DNA of 64,000 nt from Solitalea longa (lineage in GTDB: Bacteria; Bacteroidota; Bacteroidia; Sphingobacteriales; Sphingobacteriaceae), in NCBI RefSeq assembly GCF_002920915.1, contig NZ_PQVF01000008.1:124001-188000 (forward strand). Direction: 5' to 3'. Below the pieces are notes generated by a model that had not been told where the DNA came from, did not search any database, and saw only the letters and a program-made list of their open reading frames with translations. Shown in pieces: positions 62,642 to 64,000 of this stretch. Position 1 is the first letter of the stretch. Each line of letters starts with the position of its first letter. Both the position numbers and the translations under genes were made by a program.

Positions 62642-63502
62642 ATGAGCAACACTCCTTTAAAATTAATAGAATGCCCTCGTGATGCGATGCAGGGAATTGA
62701 GGAATTTATTCCTACTAAATTAAAAGCTGAATATATTAACAAACTGTTGAAGGTTGGATTCGATACCATTGACTTCGGCAGTTTTGTTTCACCTAAAGCG
62801 ATTCCTCAGATGAAAGATACTCGTGAGGTGCTGAAATTGCTCGATCTAAGTTCTACCCGATCAAAACTATTGGCGATAATTGCCAATTTAAGAGGCGCTG
62901 AAGAAGCCGTTCTCCATCCGGAGATCACTTACCTCGGATTTCCATTTTCGATCTCAGAAACATTCCAACAACGAAATACAAACAGTTCTATAGCTGAAGC
63001 CTTTGATACCGTTCAGCAAATTCAATCGCTTTGTATAAAAAATAGTAAAGAACTTGTCATTTACATCTCCATGGGCTTTGGTAATCCATATGGCGATGAA
63101 TGGGACGCCGACATTCTTTCTAAATGGGTGAAAGAAATGAGCCGTATTGGGGTGAAAATTATAGCCTTATCGGATACTATCGGTGTTTCCAATCCCCAAA
63201 ACATTGACTATCTGTTTAAAAACGTAACGAATGACCACCCTAAAATAGAATTAGGCGTTCACCTCCACTCTACCCCGACTACACGATTGGAAAAAATCGA
63301 TGCAGCCTGGCAAGCCGGTTGCCGAAGATTTGATTCAGCATTAAAGGGATATGGAGGCTGCCCGATGGCCAAAGACGAGCTCACAGGAAATATCTCCACT
63401 GAAAGCATACTTTCCTACTTGAATGACCAACAAATCAATACCGGGCTTAATATGGATTATTGGACAGAGGCTATGGAGTTCTCCAATCATATCTTTCATT
63501 AA
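62642..63502 (+). CDS. HMG-CoA lyase-like enzyme (HMGL family)
   Basis: A 286-aa TIM-barrel enzyme from the ATG at 62642. The N-terminal motif ECPRDAMQG corresponds to the E-x-x-x-R-D-G-x-Q motif of HMG-CoA lyase, with Arg-Asp kept. The metal His pair is GVHLHST, and the catalytic loop is ALKGYGGCPMAKDELTGN with the GGCP Cys. HMG-CoA lyase, used in leucine breakdown, is the likeliest role; related hydroxyacyl lyases are possible. No other leucine catabolism genes are adjacent. The upstream repeat array directly precedes the start. Confidence 0.85.
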   Translation: MSNTPLKLIECPRDAMQGIEEFIPTKLKAEYINKLLKVGFDTIDFGSFVSPKAIPQMKDTREVLKLLDLSSTRSKLLAIIANLRGAEEAVLHPEITYLGFPFSISETFQQRNTNSSIAEAFDTVQQIQSLCIKNSKELVIYISMGFGNPYGDEWDADILSKWVKEMSRIGVKIIALSDTIGVSNPQNIDYLFKNVTNDHPKIELGVHLHSTPTTRLEKIDAAWQAGCRRFDSALKGYGGCPMAKDELTGNISTESILSYLNDQQINTGLNMDYWTEAMEFSNHIFH

Positions 63503-63520
63503 ACCACCCGCAAGCCGGCA

Positions 63521-64000
63521 TTACAAGTTTTCGTACCAATTTAAAATATGATCGGCTACCTTTTCCCAGCCCGGTTCTCCGCATATAAAATGACTTTTAT
63601 CGTCAAAAATCTTCAGATCTACCTTGCTAGCCTTATCTGAATATTTGTTAGCCAGTGTTTTGGTAAGCGAAGCAGGGAATATATGATCATTACCACCTCC
63701 TATAAATAATAAAGGTGCATGAGGTCGATTAAAATTTATGTTTGAGAATGAGTTTAATACCAGTTCGCGACTTACCTTATAGCTTTCGGGTACAGCAACT
63801 CGATCAAACGCCTTGGGTCTTTCGCTTTCGGGCAAAGTATTAAAAAACCGTGTGTTGTACCATTCTCCACTACCCATAAAGTAATCAGTACTTGAAAAGA
63901 AACCGAAAGCAGAAATAACTGACTTTAACGTTGTAAACGGTGGAAATACATTTTTTGGTGGAGCGCCATCTATACTAACACCGGCTGCAGCTTTACCCAT
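63521..64000 (-). CDS. Alpha/beta-hydrolase, C-terminal part (5' end probably outside window)
   Basis: The visible 159 residues carry the late part of an alpha/beta-hydrolase fold: an Asp in LLFIGGGNDHIFPASL and the catalytic His in FDDKSHFICGEPGW. The nucleophile G-x-S-x-G lies upstream and is not in the window, so the Met at 64000 is taken as internal. The order PLLFIGG...GNDH resembles lysophospholipase or chloroperoxidase-like hydrolases. It is convergent with the HMG-CoA lyase-like gene. Confidence 0.8.
   Translation of the reverse strand: MGKAAAGVSIDGAPPKNVFPPFTTLKSVISAFGFFSSTDYFMGSGEWYNTRFFNTLPESERPKAFDRVAVPESYKVSRELVLNSFSNINFNRPHAPLLFIGGGNDHIFPASLTKTLANKYSDKASKVDLKIFDDKSHFICGEPGWEKVADHILNWYENL

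Noticed and set aside
1-64000. tRNA genes, rRNA genes, IS elements and attachment sites
   Set aside because: I looked through the intergenic gaps on both strands and saw no tRNA-like arms, rRNA segments, transposase genes or att-like repeats; the only stable RNA I can support is the SRP RNA.

Overview
The window looks like chromosomal core DNA of a Bacteroidota bacterium, most likely a Sphingobacteriia-type organism (lineage inferred from gene content, not tested by search). It is AT-rich (roughly 39% GC by eye). Many genes are preceded by the Bacteroidota promoter signature TAnnTTTG, several with a TTTG- or CTTG-like box 18-19 nt upstream. Shine-Dalgarno sites are hard to see. Typical family content includes a TonB receptor and TonB transducer, DUF3810, DUF2851, LptF/G-type permease, fused SecDF, a Rho with an N-terminal insertion, and a Tgt without zinc cysteines. 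I found no rRNA, tRNA, prophage, IS transposase or CRISPR array.

Layout. 1-7.2 kb: end of an M28 peptidase, mutS, a repeat-bounded broken four-helix-bundle gene, a lipoprotein, a LigB-type dioxygenase, a TrmH-family methyltransferase behind a heptamer repeat array, a YdeI/OmdA-type protein and the SRP RNA. 7.2-14 kb: transaldolase, DUF3810, gmhB, DUF1761, an OPT transporter and a SAM-I riboswitch ahead of homoserine dehydrogenase. 14-27 kb: ankyrin protein, PspC, DUF2851, pyrF, rho, pssA, purS, folK, sppA, OsmC, a PolX/PHP protein, SixA-like phosphatase and amtB. 27-30.5 kb: a leftward GT2 - ECF sigma - rsmG - dprA operon. 30.6-39 kb: tgt, a double-HTH S24-like regulator with GAATATTC palindromes, an LptF/G-type permease, an EamA transporter, a large secreted zincin/propeller/barrel protein and LapA.

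39-53 kb is a leftward sulfur-assimilation and methionine block. It reads (gene order along transcription) cysH, cysD, cysN, OsmC, a SAM-I-controlled metZ, a TonB-dependent receptor, a small ORF, sulfite reductase, cobA, a SirC-TSUP fusion and an Rrf2 regulator. Sulfate is activated by CysDN, APS reduced by CysH, and sulfite reduced by a siroheme enzyme whose cofactor needs CobA and the SirC domain. Sulfide can then enter homocysteine through MetZ; homoserine dehydrogenase, 36 kb away, is under the same class of riboswitch. 53-64 kb: tonB, ispE, thyA-folA, a papain-like peptidase with a chagasin-type inhibitor, secDF, an NDH-2 dehydrogenase whose C-terminus is written in repeat DNA, an HMG-CoA lyase-like gene and the end of an alpha/beta hydrolase.

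The most unusual signals are: (1) several intergenic arrays with a 7-bp period but different sequences, one pair of which sits in inverted orientation around a frameshifted four-helix-bundle gene like the arms of a mobile unit; (2) the double-HTH regulator with palindromes in its 5' region and inside its gene; (3) a leader between the metZ SAM-I riboswitch and metZ that holds both a hairpin and an overlapping ORF; (4) an intracellular-looking C1 peptidase next to a chagasin-like inhibitor.
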